DNA from: Furfurilactobacillus entadae
GTDB taxonomy: Bacteria > Bacillota > Bacilli > Lactobacillales > Lactobacillaceae
Reading direction: 5' to 3'
Assembly (NCBI RefSeq): GCF_045862745.1
Contig: NZ_BQXN01000025.1
Location: 1-34,616, forward strand
Length of the DNA: 34,616 nucleotides
A model generated the notes under the pieces. That model was not told where the DNA came from. It saw only the letters and a program-made list of their open reading frames with translations, and did no database searches. Positions 8,033 to 16,817 of this stretch are shown here, piece by piece; the stretch's first letter is position 1; the number at the start of each line of letters is the position of its first letter. The position numbers were made by a program, and so were the translations under genes.

Positions 8033-8101
8033 CTCCTGTAAGACAAACAGCCCCCTCACTGACATGGACCGTCAGTAAGGGGGCTGTTTGTCTTACAGGA
8101 G
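8033..8101 (+). terminator. Long bidirectional hairpin between convergent genes
   Basis: The arms are 31 nt long with one mismatch (8033-8063 and 8071-8101) around a 7-nt loop. The core AGCCCCCT...AGGGGGCT helix is followed by TGTTTGTCTT on the plus strand and by a similar run on the minus strand, so the inner part can end both the usp and the lipoprotein transcripts. The outer CTCCTGTA/TACAGGAG pairs extend it beyond the usual terminator length. Confidence 0.75.
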
Positions 8102-8129
8102 GGAGCCTTAACAAAATTTGTTTCGCTCT

Positions 8130-8987
8130 CTACTTTGTCATAAAGATATAAATATCCGCACTCGACAAGCCGATGGTGAACTTCACGCCCTTCGAGTAGA
8201 TGGGATCAATGTTTGTTGAACCCTTTTTGGCCTTCTTTGTTTCCTTACCGAAGTCCTTCATCACCTTCTTGGCGTCCGCGCCCGTTCCATTAACAAGTAA
8301 CGCAAAGCTGGTTCCAAACTTCTTTTGACCACTCTTTTGCTTAAAGTTCTTTGTTGGCACGATCATGGTCGATCCCATCACCTTACCATCCTGCACGTTC
8401 ATCCGGATCTTATAATCCTTGGTGCTCACAACGGTGTGCACACCATTTGACGGTGTTTTGGTTGGCAACAGCTGGCCTTTGACCTGTTGGTTAGCTGTCG
8501 CCATGGCCGTTTGAACGTCCTTTTGTAAACTTTGCACCGTGGTCATCGCCTGCGCACTTGGTTGTTGCTTCAGACTTGCGGCAGCGGCCTGCAACTGAGC
8601 GGCCTTCTTTTGGTCAGCCGGGCTTAATTGCGAACCAGCCAACGCTTGGTTAAACGACGTTCGGAGTGTTTGGTAATCTGCGAGTGCCGTTGCGGCCGCA
8701 ACATGAACCGTTTTGTGGTCACTGCCAGCCGTTAACTTCACCTGCTGGTTCTTCGTTGAGCTGGGCACCTGAATGACAAACGTTCCGTTGCGAACAGTCA
8801 GCGTTTTCTTAGCCTGATCATCCACTTGATACGTGACCTTTTTGGCACTTGTGTTTCCTTTTACAGCCGCAACCATTCCATTTTGGTGATACGTTGTCTT
8901 AGTCGTCGTCAGTGACGTCCGACCACAACCGGCCAAACTCAGGGCCGAAACGGCGGCAGCAAATAGCATTAATGATTTTCGTTGCAC
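8130..8987 (-). CDS. Putative lipoprotein linked to an ABC exporter
   Basis: The 285-residue protein has a lipobox (LSLAGC, cysteine near residue 21), so it should be lipidated and held on the outer face of the membrane. After it come a Lys/Thr-rich segment with a small beta-type region, a helical Ala/Gln-rich stretch (about 100-160), and a C-terminal domain ending VKFTIGLSSADIYIFMTK. I do not recognise the C-terminal domain. Translation starts at GTG 8987, with GGGGAGG overlapping the end of the ABC gene 2 nt upstream, so the two are coupled. It is probably made with the exporter and may act as its extracellular accessory or a sensor. That role is inferred only from the coupling. Confidence 0.75.
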   Translation of the reverse strand: MQRKSLMLFAAAVSALSLAGCGRTSLTTTKTTYHQNGMVAAVKGNTSAKKVTYQVDDQAKKTLTVRNGTFVIQVPSSTKNQQVKLTAGSDHKTVHVAAATALADYQTLRTSFNQALAGSQLSPADQKKAAQLQAAAASLKQQPSAQAMTTVQSLQKDVQTAMATANQQVKGQLLPTKTPSNGVHTVVSTKDYKIRMNVQDGKVMGSTMIVPTKNFKQKSGQKKFGTSFALLVNGTGADAKKVMKDFGKETKKAKKGSTNIDPIYSKGVKFTIGLSSADIYIFMTK

Positions 8988-8989
8988 GA

Positions 8990-10891
8990 CTATTCCTCCC
9001 CTTCATCCATACTGATGTTTCCAGAAAATTGACTATTGTACAGGTCCGCATAGAACCCATTTGCAGCCATCAACGCTTCATGGTTTCCGGTTTCAACCAC
9101 AGACCCATGATTCATAACAATGATGTTATCAGCATTTTGAATGGTTGATAGCCGGTGCGCAACAACGAAACTCGTCCGGTTTTCAAGTAACTGTTCCATC
9201 GCGTGTTGAATCTGCACTTCTGTCCGCGTATCAACAGAACTTGTTGCTTCATCCAAAATCAAAATTTCAGGATCAGCCACAAACGCCCGGGCAATGGTCA
9301 ATAATTGCCGTTGCCCTTGAGAAATGTTCGACGCCTCTTCATTCAAGATGGTCTTGTAACCGTCAGGCAGTTTCCGAACAAATTCATCCACGTGCGCTGC
9401 CTTAGAGGCGGCCAAAATGTCGTCATCCGTGGCATCTTCACGACCGTACTTCAGGTTATCCCAGATTGTTCCCGTAAATAACCAGGTATCTTGAAGCACC
9501 ATCGCAAAGTGGGACCGCAGATCTTCACGATCTAAGTCACGCGTATCGACCCCGTTTAACCGGATCGAACCACCACGGACATCATAAAACCGTTCCAGAA
9601 GGTTAATGATCGTTGTCTTCCCAGCACCAGTTGGTCCCACAATGGCAACTTGTTGACCGGCCTTAACGCCAAGGTTGTAGTCCGTCATCAATAATTCATC
9701 GTCGTAACCAAACTGAACGTGGTCCAACGTCAGCAGATTCTGATCATCCGTTTGGGGTGCCAAACCGGACTTCGTCTCCTGCATTTCCTCTTCATCAAGA
9801 ACATCAAAAACCCGTTCGGCAGAGGCAATGGTTGATTGAATCGTGTTCAGTAAGTTTGCTAATTGTGAAATTGGTTGTGAAAACTGTTGAGTGTATTGCA
9901 AGAACGCCTGAACGTTCCCTAAACTAACACTCCCGTTTGCCACTTGAATCCCACCGACAATGGCCACAAACACGTAACCAATGTTATTCAGGAACATCAT
10001 TAATGGCATGATGACCCCTGAAATAAATTGGGCCTTCCAAGCAGCGCCAAAGTAGGCTTTGTTCTGCTTTTCAAACTCAACAATGGCGTCGTCTTCCTTA
10101 TTGAAACTCTTAACCACTTCGTGACCAGAATAATTTTCTTCAACCTGGTCGTTGATCAATCCTAAGCTCTTTTGTTGTTGACCAAAGTAACGTTGTGACC
10201 GTGGTGCAACAATCCCTACAATCACTAAACTCAGTGGAATCGTTACTAACGCGATCAACGTTAACTGCCAACTGATCGTCAGCATCATCCATAACGTTCC
10301 AACAAACGTCACTAGACTGGTAATGGCCTGCGTTAAACTTTGTTGCAGCGTGCTGGCAATGTTATCCATATCATTAACCGCACGACTCATGATGTCCCCG
10401 TTGCTGTGCGTATCGTAATACTTAATCGGCACAACCCGCATTTTGCCCTTAAAGGACCGCCGCAGTTTATAAACAGTGCGTTGCGAAATCCGGGTCATGA
10501 TGAATTGCTGAAGGAAGCTAAAGACCGCAGAGGCAAGGTACATCATCAAAACAATGACAATGATCTGAAAGACCTTATCAAAATTGATTGGCCAGTGACT
10601 CATGTTGATGCCGGCCTTTTGTTGTGCCGTCCCCTTCATGATCCCCTTGTAAATTTCAGTCGTCGCTTTCCCTAAGATCTTTGGCGTCCGAATTTGGAAA
10701 ATAACGGATGTGATCGCAAAGACCAGGACCAAAAGCATTCCCAACCACCGGTCAGACATGTAGCGCATCAGGCGAATAAAGGTTGGCCAGAAATGATTGG
10801 CCTTTTCAACCAATCCGGCACCGCCACCAGGGCCATGACCGGGTCCGCCTGCTGGACGTGGTGCGTTTGTTTGTTTCGCATTTTGACTCAT
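8990..10891 (-). CDS. Heterodimeric ABC exporter, subunit 2 (LmrD/BmrD-like)
   Basis: The 633-residue half-transporter has a Gly/Pro-rich N-terminal extension, six membrane segments (about 50-345) and one nucleotide-binding domain. Walker A GPTGAGKTT is near 419-427, the signature is non-canonical SQGQRQ (524-529), and Walker B LILDEATSSVD has the catalytic Glu548. Heterodimeric exporters of the LmrCD, BmrCD and TM287/288 type pair such a subunit with one carrying a canonical signature and a missing catalytic Glu, exactly as seen in the adjacent gene. They export drugs, peptides or lipids. Its ATG overlaps the upstream stop by one base (TAATG), giving tight coupling. The substrate is unknown; the coupled lipoprotein is the only clue. 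Confidence 0.92.
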   Translation of the reverse strand: MSQNAKQTNAPRPAGGPGHGPGGGAGLVEKANHFWPTFIRLMRYMSDRWLGMLLVLVFAITSVIFQIRTPKILGKATTEIYKGIMKGTAQQKAGINMSHWPINFDKVFQIIVIVLMMYLASAVFSFLQQFIMTRISQRTVYKLRRSFKGKMRVVPIKYYDTHSNGDIMSRAVNDMDNIASTLQQSLTQAITSLVTFVGTLWMMLTISWQLTLIALVTIPLSLVIVGIVAPRSQRYFGQQQKSLGLINDQVEENYSGHEVVKSFNKEDDAIVEFEKQNKAYFGAAWKAQFISGVIMPLMMFLNNIGYVFVAIVGGIQVANGSVSLGNVQAFLQYTQQFSQPISQLANLLNTIQSTIASAERVFDVLDEEEMQETKSGLAPQTDDQNLLTLDHVQFGYDDELLMTDYNLGVKAGQQVAIVGPTGAGKTTIINLLERFYDVRGGSIRLNGVDTRDLDREDLRSHFAMVLQDTWLFTGTIWDNLKYGREDATDDDILAASKAAHVDEFVRKLPDGYKTILNEEASNISQGQRQLLTIARAFVADPEILILDEATSSVDTRTEVQIQHAMEQLLENRTSFVVAHRLSTIQNADNIIVMNHGSVVETGNHEALMAANGFYADLYNSQFSGNISMDEGEE

Positions 10892-12621
10892 TAGAGACCC
10901 GCCTCCCCTTCACGTAATTGAGACCGCATGATTTCTTGGTAAACCTTGTTCGTTTCTTTCAGTTCGGCGTGGGTTCCCTTACCAACTAACTTTCCGTTAT
11001 CAAGAACCAAAATCAAGTCTGCATCGGCCACCGTTGCAATCCGCTGGGCAACAATGACAACAACACTTTGTTGGATTCGGGCGTCTTGCCGTAAGTCACC
11101 ACGTAGCTTTGCGTCTGTTTTAAAGTCCAAGGCAGAAAAAGAATCATCGAAGACATACACACTCGCATGCTTAACCAATGCCCGGGCAATGGCCAAACGC
11201 TGCCGTTGTCCACCAGAGAAGTTCCCACCACCCTGTTCAACGTGGGCATCAAGGCCACCTTCTTCTTTAACAAAGTCTGTCGACTGGGCAATGGCCAGTG
11301 CCTGCCAGATTTCGTCATCAGTGGCGTCATCCTTACCGTATTTCATGTTGTCACGAATGGTTCCTGTGAACAGGGTTGCCTTTTGCGGCACCATGGCGAC
11401 GTGTTCATGAAGCTCCTTGACGTTTTGTTGACGAACATCAACGCCGTCAACGCTGACGGCCCCCTGTTCAACATCAAAGAAACGGGGAATCAGGTTGATC
11501 AAAGTTGTCTTCCCTGAACCAGTTCCCCCGATGATGGCGACCGTTTGACCGGCTTTGGCACTAAAATCAATATCCGTCAGCGCTGTTTGTTCAGCCTGTT
11601 GGTACCGGAAATCGACGTGATCAAATGCCAAACTCTTTGCAGCGGTTGCTGGTTCTGTCGCTGTTTTCGGATCATTAATTGTTGATTCTAATGACAATAC
11701 TTCCTGAATCCGCGTTGCCGAAGCGGCTGCCCGTGGCAGAAAGGCCATAATCATTGCTAGCATCATGAAACTCATCAACACTTGCATGGCATACGTCATG
11801 AACGCGATCATGTTCCCAACCTGCATGGTCTGCGTGCTGATCAATTGACCCCCGAACCAGACAATCGCAACGTTTGTCCCACTCATGACCAACGTCATCA
11901 CTGGCAGTGCAAACGCCACAATGGTATTAACCTTAATCGAATTCTTTGTGTAATCTTGGTTCGCTTCTTCAAACCGATCTTGTTCAAACTTGTCCTGACG
12001 AAAGGCCCGAATGACCCGAACACCCGTCAGTCCCTCACGGAAAACTAAGTTCAACCGGTCTGTTTTCGTTTGCATTGCCCGGAATAATGGAATGGCTAAC
12101 CCCATGATGACACCAATACAAATAAGTAACACTGGAATTGAAACCACGAAGATCAGGGACAACTGATGGCTCTTGTTATAGGCTAAGAAACTGGCACCGA
12201 TCAACATAATTGGCGCCATAATCATCATCCGCAAAGCCATCATGGCCACGTTTTGAATTTGAACCACATCGTTTGTTGTTCGCGTAATTAATGATGATGT
12301 TTCGACCTTGTTAAACTCATCGTTGGAAAAATTCATAACCTTCCGGTAAATGTCACTCCGTAAGTTTTGACCCAACTTTTGTGATGAGCGTGCTGCCAAA
12401 AACACGTTACAAATTGCGGCAGCAACCGATAGTACAGAAAATCCGATCATTTCGAACCCGATTTTCCAAATGTAGCTAATGTCCCCCTTGGCCACACCAT
12501 TGTTGACGATGTCAGACGTCAAACTTGGTAGGTTCAAGTTGGCAACGACCTGAACAATCATGAATAAAACGGCACCCAGTACCGCCCATGATGAAATTCG
12601 GCCCTTTGCTATTTTCAGCAT
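10891..12621 (-). CDS. Heterodimeric ABC exporter, subunit 1 (LmrC/BmrC-like)
   Basis: The 576-residue half-transporter has six membrane segments (about 10-300) and one ATPase domain. Walker A GGTGSGKTT is near 365-373, the signature FSGGQRQRLAIARA near 468, and Walker B VYVFDDSFSALD carries Asp493 in place of the catalytic Glu. With the SQGQ signature of its partner this makes one degenerate and one active ATP site, the hallmark of the heterodimeric exporters. ATG 12621 has AGGAGG upstream. It is first in a three-gene operon: exporter subunit 1, exporter subunit 2, lipoprotein. A long leader of about 200 nt precedes it. Confidence 0.92.
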   Translation of the reverse strand: MLKIAKGRISSWAVLGAVLFMIVQVVANLNLPSLTSDIVNNGVAKGDISYIWKIGFEMIGFSVLSVAAAICNVFLAARSSQKLGQNLRSDIYRKVMNFSNDEFNKVETSSLITRTTNDVVQIQNVAMMALRMMIMAPIMLIGASFLAYNKSHQLSLIFVVSIPVLLICIGVIMGLAIPLFRAMQTKTDRLNLVFREGLTGVRVIRAFRQDKFEQDRFEEANQDYTKNSIKVNTIVAFALPVMTLVMSGTNVAIVWFGGQLISTQTMQVGNMIAFMTYAMQVLMSFMMLAMIMAFLPRAAASATRIQEVLSLESTINDPKTATEPATAAKSLAFDHVDFRYQQAEQTALTDIDFSAKAGQTVAIIGGTGSGKTTLINLIPRFFDVEQGAVSVDGVDVRQQNVKELHEHVAMVPQKATLFTGTIRDNMKYGKDDATDDEIWQALAIAQSTDFVKEEGGLDAHVEQGGGNFSGGQRQRLAIARALVKHASVYVFDDSFSALDFKTDAKLRGDLRQDARIQQSVVVIVAQRIATVADADLILVLDNGKLVGKGTHAELKETNKVYQEIMRSQLREGEAGL

Positions 12622-12831
12622 TTAGCACGTTCCTCCTACTTCTACACGATAGTTATGTAACAACATTCATTTCCGATAATGCCACTCATTATGCACCATT
12701 AACGGCGGAATCAACCCCATTTGCCGCAAATAATGCTGCAAATTAATTCACGTTAACGCACATAGATGAATAGTACATGTTTTGCGGGATTTCACAAAAC
12801 GTTTCGAATGGAAACAGTAACGAGTATAGCA
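12622..12831 (-). promoter_or_regulatory. Leader and candidate promoter/operator of the ABC operon
   Basis: On the minus strand TGCTATACT (complement 12823-12831) is an extended -10 that would give a leader of about 195 nt. Closer to the gene, TTGATT, 17 nt, TAATGA (complement 12686-12714) is a weaker candidate. It overlaps a palindrome ATAATG-N5-CATTAT (12676-12692) that could be an operator. Short ATG frames in the leader lack ribosome binding sites, so I do not call a leader peptide. Confidence 0.4.
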
Positions 12832-12887
12832 CTAACTCTTTCGCTAGGAAACAATTGTTTATTGCCCCCGTTTACTTCGACTTAAAA

Positions 12888-12935
12888 ACGTCAATAAGCG
12901 TAATCCGGCTTCTTCCAGATTACGCTTATTGACGT
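12888..12935 (-). terminator. Terminator after purB
   Basis: A perfect 18-bp stem (12888-12905 with 12918-12935) around a 12-nt loop is followed by TTTTT on the minus strand. It ends the purA-purB transcript just beyond the parS site. Confidence 0.9.
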
Positions 12936-12941
12936 CATGCT

Positions 12942-12957
12942 TGTTCCACGTGAAACG
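12942..12957. other. parS-like ParB (Spo0J) binding site 1
   Basis: TGTTCCACGTGAAACG matches the chromosomal parS consensus TGTTNCACGTGAAACA at 15 of 16 positions; only the last base differs. ParB spreads from such sites to organise and segregate the origin region, and loads SMC. The site lies 4 nt after the purB stop and 6 nt before its terminator stem, inside the transcribed 3' untranslated region. Confidence 0.9.
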
Positions 12958-12961
12958 GTCC

Positions 12962-14257
12962 TTATTCAATGCCCACCCGGGCAAAAATCTCATCAACATA
13001 GCGAAGGTGCCGCTGCACATCAAATGCCTGCGCGATGTCCGTTGGCGTCAAATGTTCATTAACATAGTCGCTTTCTTCCACCAACGTTTTAAACGGCGTT
13101 CCTGTTGTCATCGCTGTTTGGGCTAACTGTTGGACATGATCATACGCAACTTCACGGCTCAATCCTTGATCAATTAACGCCAACAACACCTGCTGGCTAA
13201 AGACAAGACCACCGCTCGCGTCAATGTTTGCCTGCATTCGTGCTTCATTGACCACTAAGTTACCGACAATTTTATTTAACCGGGTCAGCATGTAATCCAG
13301 TAATTCAGTGGTGTCCGGCAAAATAATGCGTTCAGCTGAGGAATGCGAAATGTCCCGCTCATGCCACAACGCAACGTCTTCAAACGCCGTCATCATGTGC
13401 CCCCGGATGACCCGAGCTAAACCAGTAATGTTCTCTGAGCCGATTGGATTATGTTTGTGCGGCATGGCCGACGAACCCTTTTGACCAACACTGAACGGTT
13501 CAGCCACCTCGCCTAATTCCGTTCGTTGAAGCCCCCGAATTTCGGTCGCAAAATTCTCTAGGCTTGTCGCAATCAACGCCAACACGCTCATGTAATGGGC
13601 ATGAAGATCCCGTGGCAACACCTGGCTGGTTACCGGTTGGGCCCGAAGACCTAACTGGTCACAAACGTCCGCTTCAACTTGTGGCGGAATGTTGGCAAAC
13701 GTTCCAACTGCACCACTGAGTTCCCCCACCGCCATCTCAGCTGCCGTGGCTTTGAACCGTGTAATGTCACGATTAAGTTCATCCACCCACCGGGCAAGTT
13801 TCAGGCCAAATGACATTGGTTCTGCCTGAATACCGTGGGTCCGACCCATCATGGGAACGTTTCGATACCGTTTGGCCTGCGCAATAACCGTGGCCCGCAA
13901 CGTTATCAAGTCAGCTAGCAATAAGTCATTCGCGGCTTTTAGCTGGAGCGCTTGGGCGGTATCCACCACGTCAGTGCTTGTCAGCCCATAGTGCACCCAC
14001 TTGCGCTCATCGCCTAATGACTCCGACAACATGCGCGTAAAGGCCACCACGTCATGGTGCGTTTCTGCCTCGATTGCCATCATTCGGTCCACATCAACCT
14101 TCGCATTTGCTTTCAATGCATCGACATCAGCTTGCGGAATTTTCCCCTGATTGGCCCATGCCTGACACGCTGCCAACTCAACGGCCAACCATTGATTTAA
14201 TTTTTCTTCCTGTGACCAAACTGCGCCCATTTCTGGTCGAACATACCGATCAATCAT
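12962..14257 (-). CDS. purB: Adenylosuccinate lyase
   Basis: This enzyme cleaves fumarate from SAICAR in IMP synthesis and from adenylosuccinate in AMP synthesis. The 431-residue length equals the usual Bacillota enzyme, and the family signature SSAMPHKHNPIGSE is present. Other conserved stretches are GRTHGIQAEP, HDVVAFTR and GLTSTDVVDTA. I chose ATG 14257 (MIDRYVRPEMG), which matches the normal N-terminus; an upstream in-frame TTG at 14269 would add four residues. It follows purA by 31 nt in the same direction, with no terminator between them, so purA-purB form the two-step IMP to AMP branch as one operon. Confidence 0.96.
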   Translation of the reverse strand: MIDRYVRPEMGAVWSQEEKLNQWLAVELAACQAWANQGKIPQADVDALKANAKVDVDRMMAIEAETHHDVVAFTRMLSESLGDERKWVHYGLTSTDVVDTAQALQLKAANDLLLADLITLRATVIAQAKRYRNVPMMGRTHGIQAEPMSFGLKLARWVDELNRDITRFKATAAEMAVGELSGAVGTFANIPPQVEADVCDQLGLRAQPVTSQVLPRDLHAHYMSVLALIATSLENFATEIRGLQRTELGEVAEPFSVGQKGSSAMPHKHNPIGSENITGLARVIRGHMMTAFEDVALWHERDISHSSAERIILPDTTELLDYMLTRLNKIVGNLVVNEARMQANIDASGGLVFSQQVLLALIDQGLSREVAYDHVQQLAQTAMTTGTPFKTLVEESDYVNEHLTPTDIAQAFDVQRHLRYVDEIFARVGIE

Positions 14258-14288
14258 GTTTGCTCTCAACTTTCTTCATTAAATGACG

Positions 14289-15578
14289 TTATTTTGCCCA
14301 GACATCCTGCAAAATCATGGTCTGTTCACGATCAGGGCCAACGGACAGGGTTACCAGTTCTAATCCTGTTAGCGCCGTGATCCGTTCAACATAGTGTTGC
14401 GCATTTTCTGGCAGTTCGTCAAACGTCTGGCACTGCGTAATGTCTTCTGTCCAGCCAGGCAACGTTTCATAAACAGGTTCGCACCGCAGTAGCGCCTCGC
14501 GACCGGCTGGATAACGATCAATCTGTTCGCCATCAAGTTTATATGCTACACAAATCTTCAACTCTGGCAGCCCACTCAACACATCCAAACAGTTCAACGC
14601 CAAATAGTTTAGTCCCGAAACACGTTTAGCATGCCGGAGCACCACTGTATCGAGCCAGCCGATCCGCCGGGGGCGTTTCGTTACCGTTCCAAACTCATGG
14701 CCGACTTCCCGAATGTGATTCCCAATTTCATCATTTAATTCTGTTGGAAATGGTCCCGCACCAACCCGTGAGGTATACGCCTTGGCCGTTCCAATAACGG
14801 ATGTCACCTTATTTGGGCCGACACCGCTCCCGATTGTCACCCCACCGGCCACCGGATTTGAGGACGTCACGTAGGGATACGTTCCGTGATCAATATCCAG
14901 CATTACACCCTGGGCCCCTTCAAAGACAACCCGCTTTCCTGCGGTCAATACCTCATCAAGAATCGCTGAAGTATCGGCAACGTACGGTTGTAACCGTTTT
15001 GCGTAGCCTTGATATTCCGTTAGTAGCGCCTCAAAATCTAGTGGTTCAGCACCATACAGCTTTGCCAAGAGTTCGTTTTTCGCAGCCACATTTCGGGCAA
15101 GCAATTCTTTAAACGTCGCTTCTTCTAGTAAATCTGCAATCCGAATGCCCGTCCGTGAGGCCTTATCCATGTAAGCTGGGCCAATTCCCTTATTCGTCGT
15201 TCCAATTTTATGCCCATGCTTTCCCGCTTCTTCCAGTTGATCCTGTAAAATATGGTACGGAAAAATCACGTGGGCACGGTTCGAGATCTTCAACTGCGCT
15301 GTTTTAACGCCACGGTCGTGCAAGTAATCAAGTTCGGCTAATAAACTTTTCGGGTTAATCACGACCCCGTTACCAATCAAACAGGTCTTATCTGCTTCAA
15401 AGATACCCGATGGCAATAACTGAAGTTGATACTTTTCACCATTGAATGTAATCGTATGTCCAGCGTTATCACCACCTTGGTACCGGGAAACAACATCGGC
15501 TCCTTGACTCACAAAGTCCGTAATCTTTCCTTTTCCTTCATCGCCCCATTGACTACCAACGATCACTACAGCTGTCAT
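14289..15578 (-). CDS. purA: Adenylosuccinate synthetase
   Basis: This cytosolic enzyme joins IMP and aspartate using GTP, the committed step to AMP. The 429-residue protein has full family length. It opens with VIVGSQWGDEGKGKITD, the GTP-binding loop with the catalytic Asp, followed by GGDNAGHTI with the catalytic His. Later conserved parts include GIGPAYMDKASR, FEGAQGVMLDIDHGTYPYVT and GTVTKRPRRIGW. ATG 15578 has GAGGTG upstream. It is first in the purA-purB operon and divergent from guaC, which returns GMP to IMP, the substrate of this enzyme. A promoter (15618-15646) sits in the divergent interval. Confidence 0.97.
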   Translation of the reverse strand: MTAVVIVGSQWGDEGKGKITDFVSQGADVVSRYQGGDNAGHTITFNGEKYQLQLLPSGIFEADKTCLIGNGVVINPKSLLAELDYLHDRGVKTAQLKISNRAHVIFPYHILQDQLEEAGKHGHKIGTTNKGIGPAYMDKASRTGIRIADLLEEATFKELLARNVAAKNELLAKLYGAEPLDFEALLTEYQGYAKRLQPYVADTSAILDEVLTAGKRVVFEGAQGVMLDIDHGTYPYVTSSNPVAGGVTIGSGVGPNKVTSVIGTAKAYTSRVGAGPFPTELNDEIGNHIREVGHEFGTVTKRPRRIGWLDTVVLRHAKRVSGLNYLALNCLDVLSGLPELKICVAYKLDGEQIDRYPAGREALLRCEPVYETLPGWTEDITQCQTFDELPENAQHYVERITALTGLELVTLSVGPDREQTMILQDVWAK

Positions 15579-15617
15579 CTTTTCACCTCAAATTAGAATT
15601 ATCGAACAACAAAGAGA

Positions 15618-15646
15618 ATTGTAACAGCAATCATTCGGATAATCAA
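15618..15646 (-). promoter_or_regulatory. purA promoter
   Basis: On the minus strand TTGATT (complement 15641-15646), a 17-nt spacer and TACAAT (complement 15618-15623) lie 40 nt upstream of the purA start. No PurR box or riboswitch could be recognised in this interval. Confidence 0.6.
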
Positions 15647-15706
15647 CAAAAGCAGAATAAAAATAACGATTTTAATTTTATTGTTCTTTTTTTGGTGAAT
15701 TTACGT

Positions 15707-15735
15707 TTGACATTCTCTTTTTTTACGGTTATTGT
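15707..15735 (+). promoter_or_regulatory. guaC promoter
   Basis: A consensus TTGACA (15707-15712), a 17-nt spacer and TATTGT (15730-15735) precede guaC by about 55 nt. Confidence 0.7.
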
Positions 15736-15791
15736 ACTCCTGTTGACGAACTTGATTTACATTCCCGCTAAGAAAGAGGTTCTTGTTCAAT

Positions 15792-16763
15792 ATGGAAATT
15801 TTCGATTACGAAGATGTGCAACTAATTCCGAACAAATGCTTAATTGATAGTCGGACCGAAGCCGATCCAACGACCGTGTTCGGCGGTCATCATTTTAAGC
15901 TTCCCGTTGTCCCTGCTAACATGGCCACCGTTATTGATGCACCGTTAGCCACCTGGTTAGCCGAACATGGTTATTTTTACATCATGCACCGGTTTAACCC
16001 AGAGACACGGTTAGCATTTGTTCAATCGATGACTGAAAAAAACCTCATCAGTTCCATTAGTGTTGGTGTTAAAGAAGAGGAATATTCGTTTATTGATACT
16101 GTTGTTGCCGCCGGCTTGACACCAGATTACATTACCATCGACATCGCTCATGGTCATGCCAACAGTGTCATTAAGATGATTCAATACATCAAGGCCCAGT
16201 TACCCGGTAGCTTCGTGATCGCCGGAAACGTCGCCACTCCCGAAGCTGTCCGTGAACTTGAAGACGCTGGTGCCGACGCAACAAAGGTTGGTATTGGGCC
16301 CGGGAAGGCTTGTATCACTAAGCTTAAAACAGGTTTTGGAACCGGCGGCTGGCAGTTAGCAGCGGTTCGGTGGTGTGCTAAGGCCGCCCGCAAACCCATT
16401 ATCGCTGATGGCGGAATTCGTCATAATGGTGACATCGCAAAGTCATTACGCTTTGGCGCTAGCATGGTCATGGTCGGTTCACTCTTTGCAGGCCACAAGC
16501 AATCACCTGGAACAGATCTAATGATCAACCAACGCCATTTCAAACAGTATTATGGTTCTGCTTCCGCACAACAAAAGGGCGCTCATAAAAACGTGGAGGG
16601 AAAGGATCTGTTAGTTCCTTACCGCGGTGACATCAACGACACCCTTAATGAAATGACGGAAGATCTTCAATCCTCCATTTCCTACGCAGGGGGGAATGAT
16701 TTAACGGCACTTAAAACCGTTGATTACGTTCTGGTTCGTAACACCATTACAAATGGTGACTAA
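15792..16763 (+). CDS. guaC: GMP reductase
   Basis: This enzyme reduces GMP to IMP and ammonia with NADPH, allowing guanine nucleotides to feed the adenine branch. The 323-residue protein is of the Gram-positive GuaC type, an IMPDH-like barrel without CBS domains. It has FDYEDVQLIPNKC at the N-terminus, KVGIGPGKACITKLKTGFGT with the catalytic Cys, ADGGIRHNGDIAKSLRFGA for phosphate binding, and the flap YYGSASAQQKG. ATG 15792 gives the family N-terminus, but its GAGG is 12 nt away. A TTG at 15783 lies only 3 nt from GAGG, so the exact start is uncertain. It is monocistronic, divergent from purA and convergent with pbuX. Confidence 0.95.
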   Translation: MEIFDYEDVQLIPNKCLIDSRTEADPTTVFGGHHFKLPVVPANMATVIDAPLATWLAEHGYFYIMHRFNPETRLAFVQSMTEKNLISSISVGVKEEEYSFIDTVVAAGLTPDYITIDIAHGHANSVIKMIQYIKAQLPGSFVIAGNVATPEAVRELEDAGADATKVGIGPGKACITKLKTGFGTGGWQLAAVRWCAKAARKPIIADGGIRHNGDIAKSLRFGASMVMVGSLFAGHKQSPGTDLMINQRHFKQYYGSASAQQKGAHKNVEGKDLLVPYRGDINDTLNEMTEDLQSSISYAGGNDLTALKTVDYVLVRNTITNGD

Positions 16764-16771
16764 TAATATTC

Positions 16772-16809
16772 AAAAGGGACGCCCCGTTTATAAACGAGGC
16801 GTCCCTTTT
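16772..16809. terminator. Bidirectional terminator between guaC and pbuX
   Basis: AAAAGGGACGCC and GGCGTCCCTTTT form a 12-bp stem around a loop that contains the palindrome CGTTTATAAACG. A-run and T-run flanks serve both convergent genes. Confidence 0.9.
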
Positions 16810-16817
16810 AAATTATG

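Noticed and set aside
11013..11517. Several frames above 100 codons on both strands inside the ABC exporter genes.
   Set aside because: They are shadows of the exporter frame, with low-complexity Ser/Leu-rich translations, no start signals and no promoter.
12789..12812. CAAAACGTTTCG upstream of the ABC operon as a cre or other operator.
   Set aside because: Only the central AAACGTTT is symmetric, and it matches no consensus well enough.
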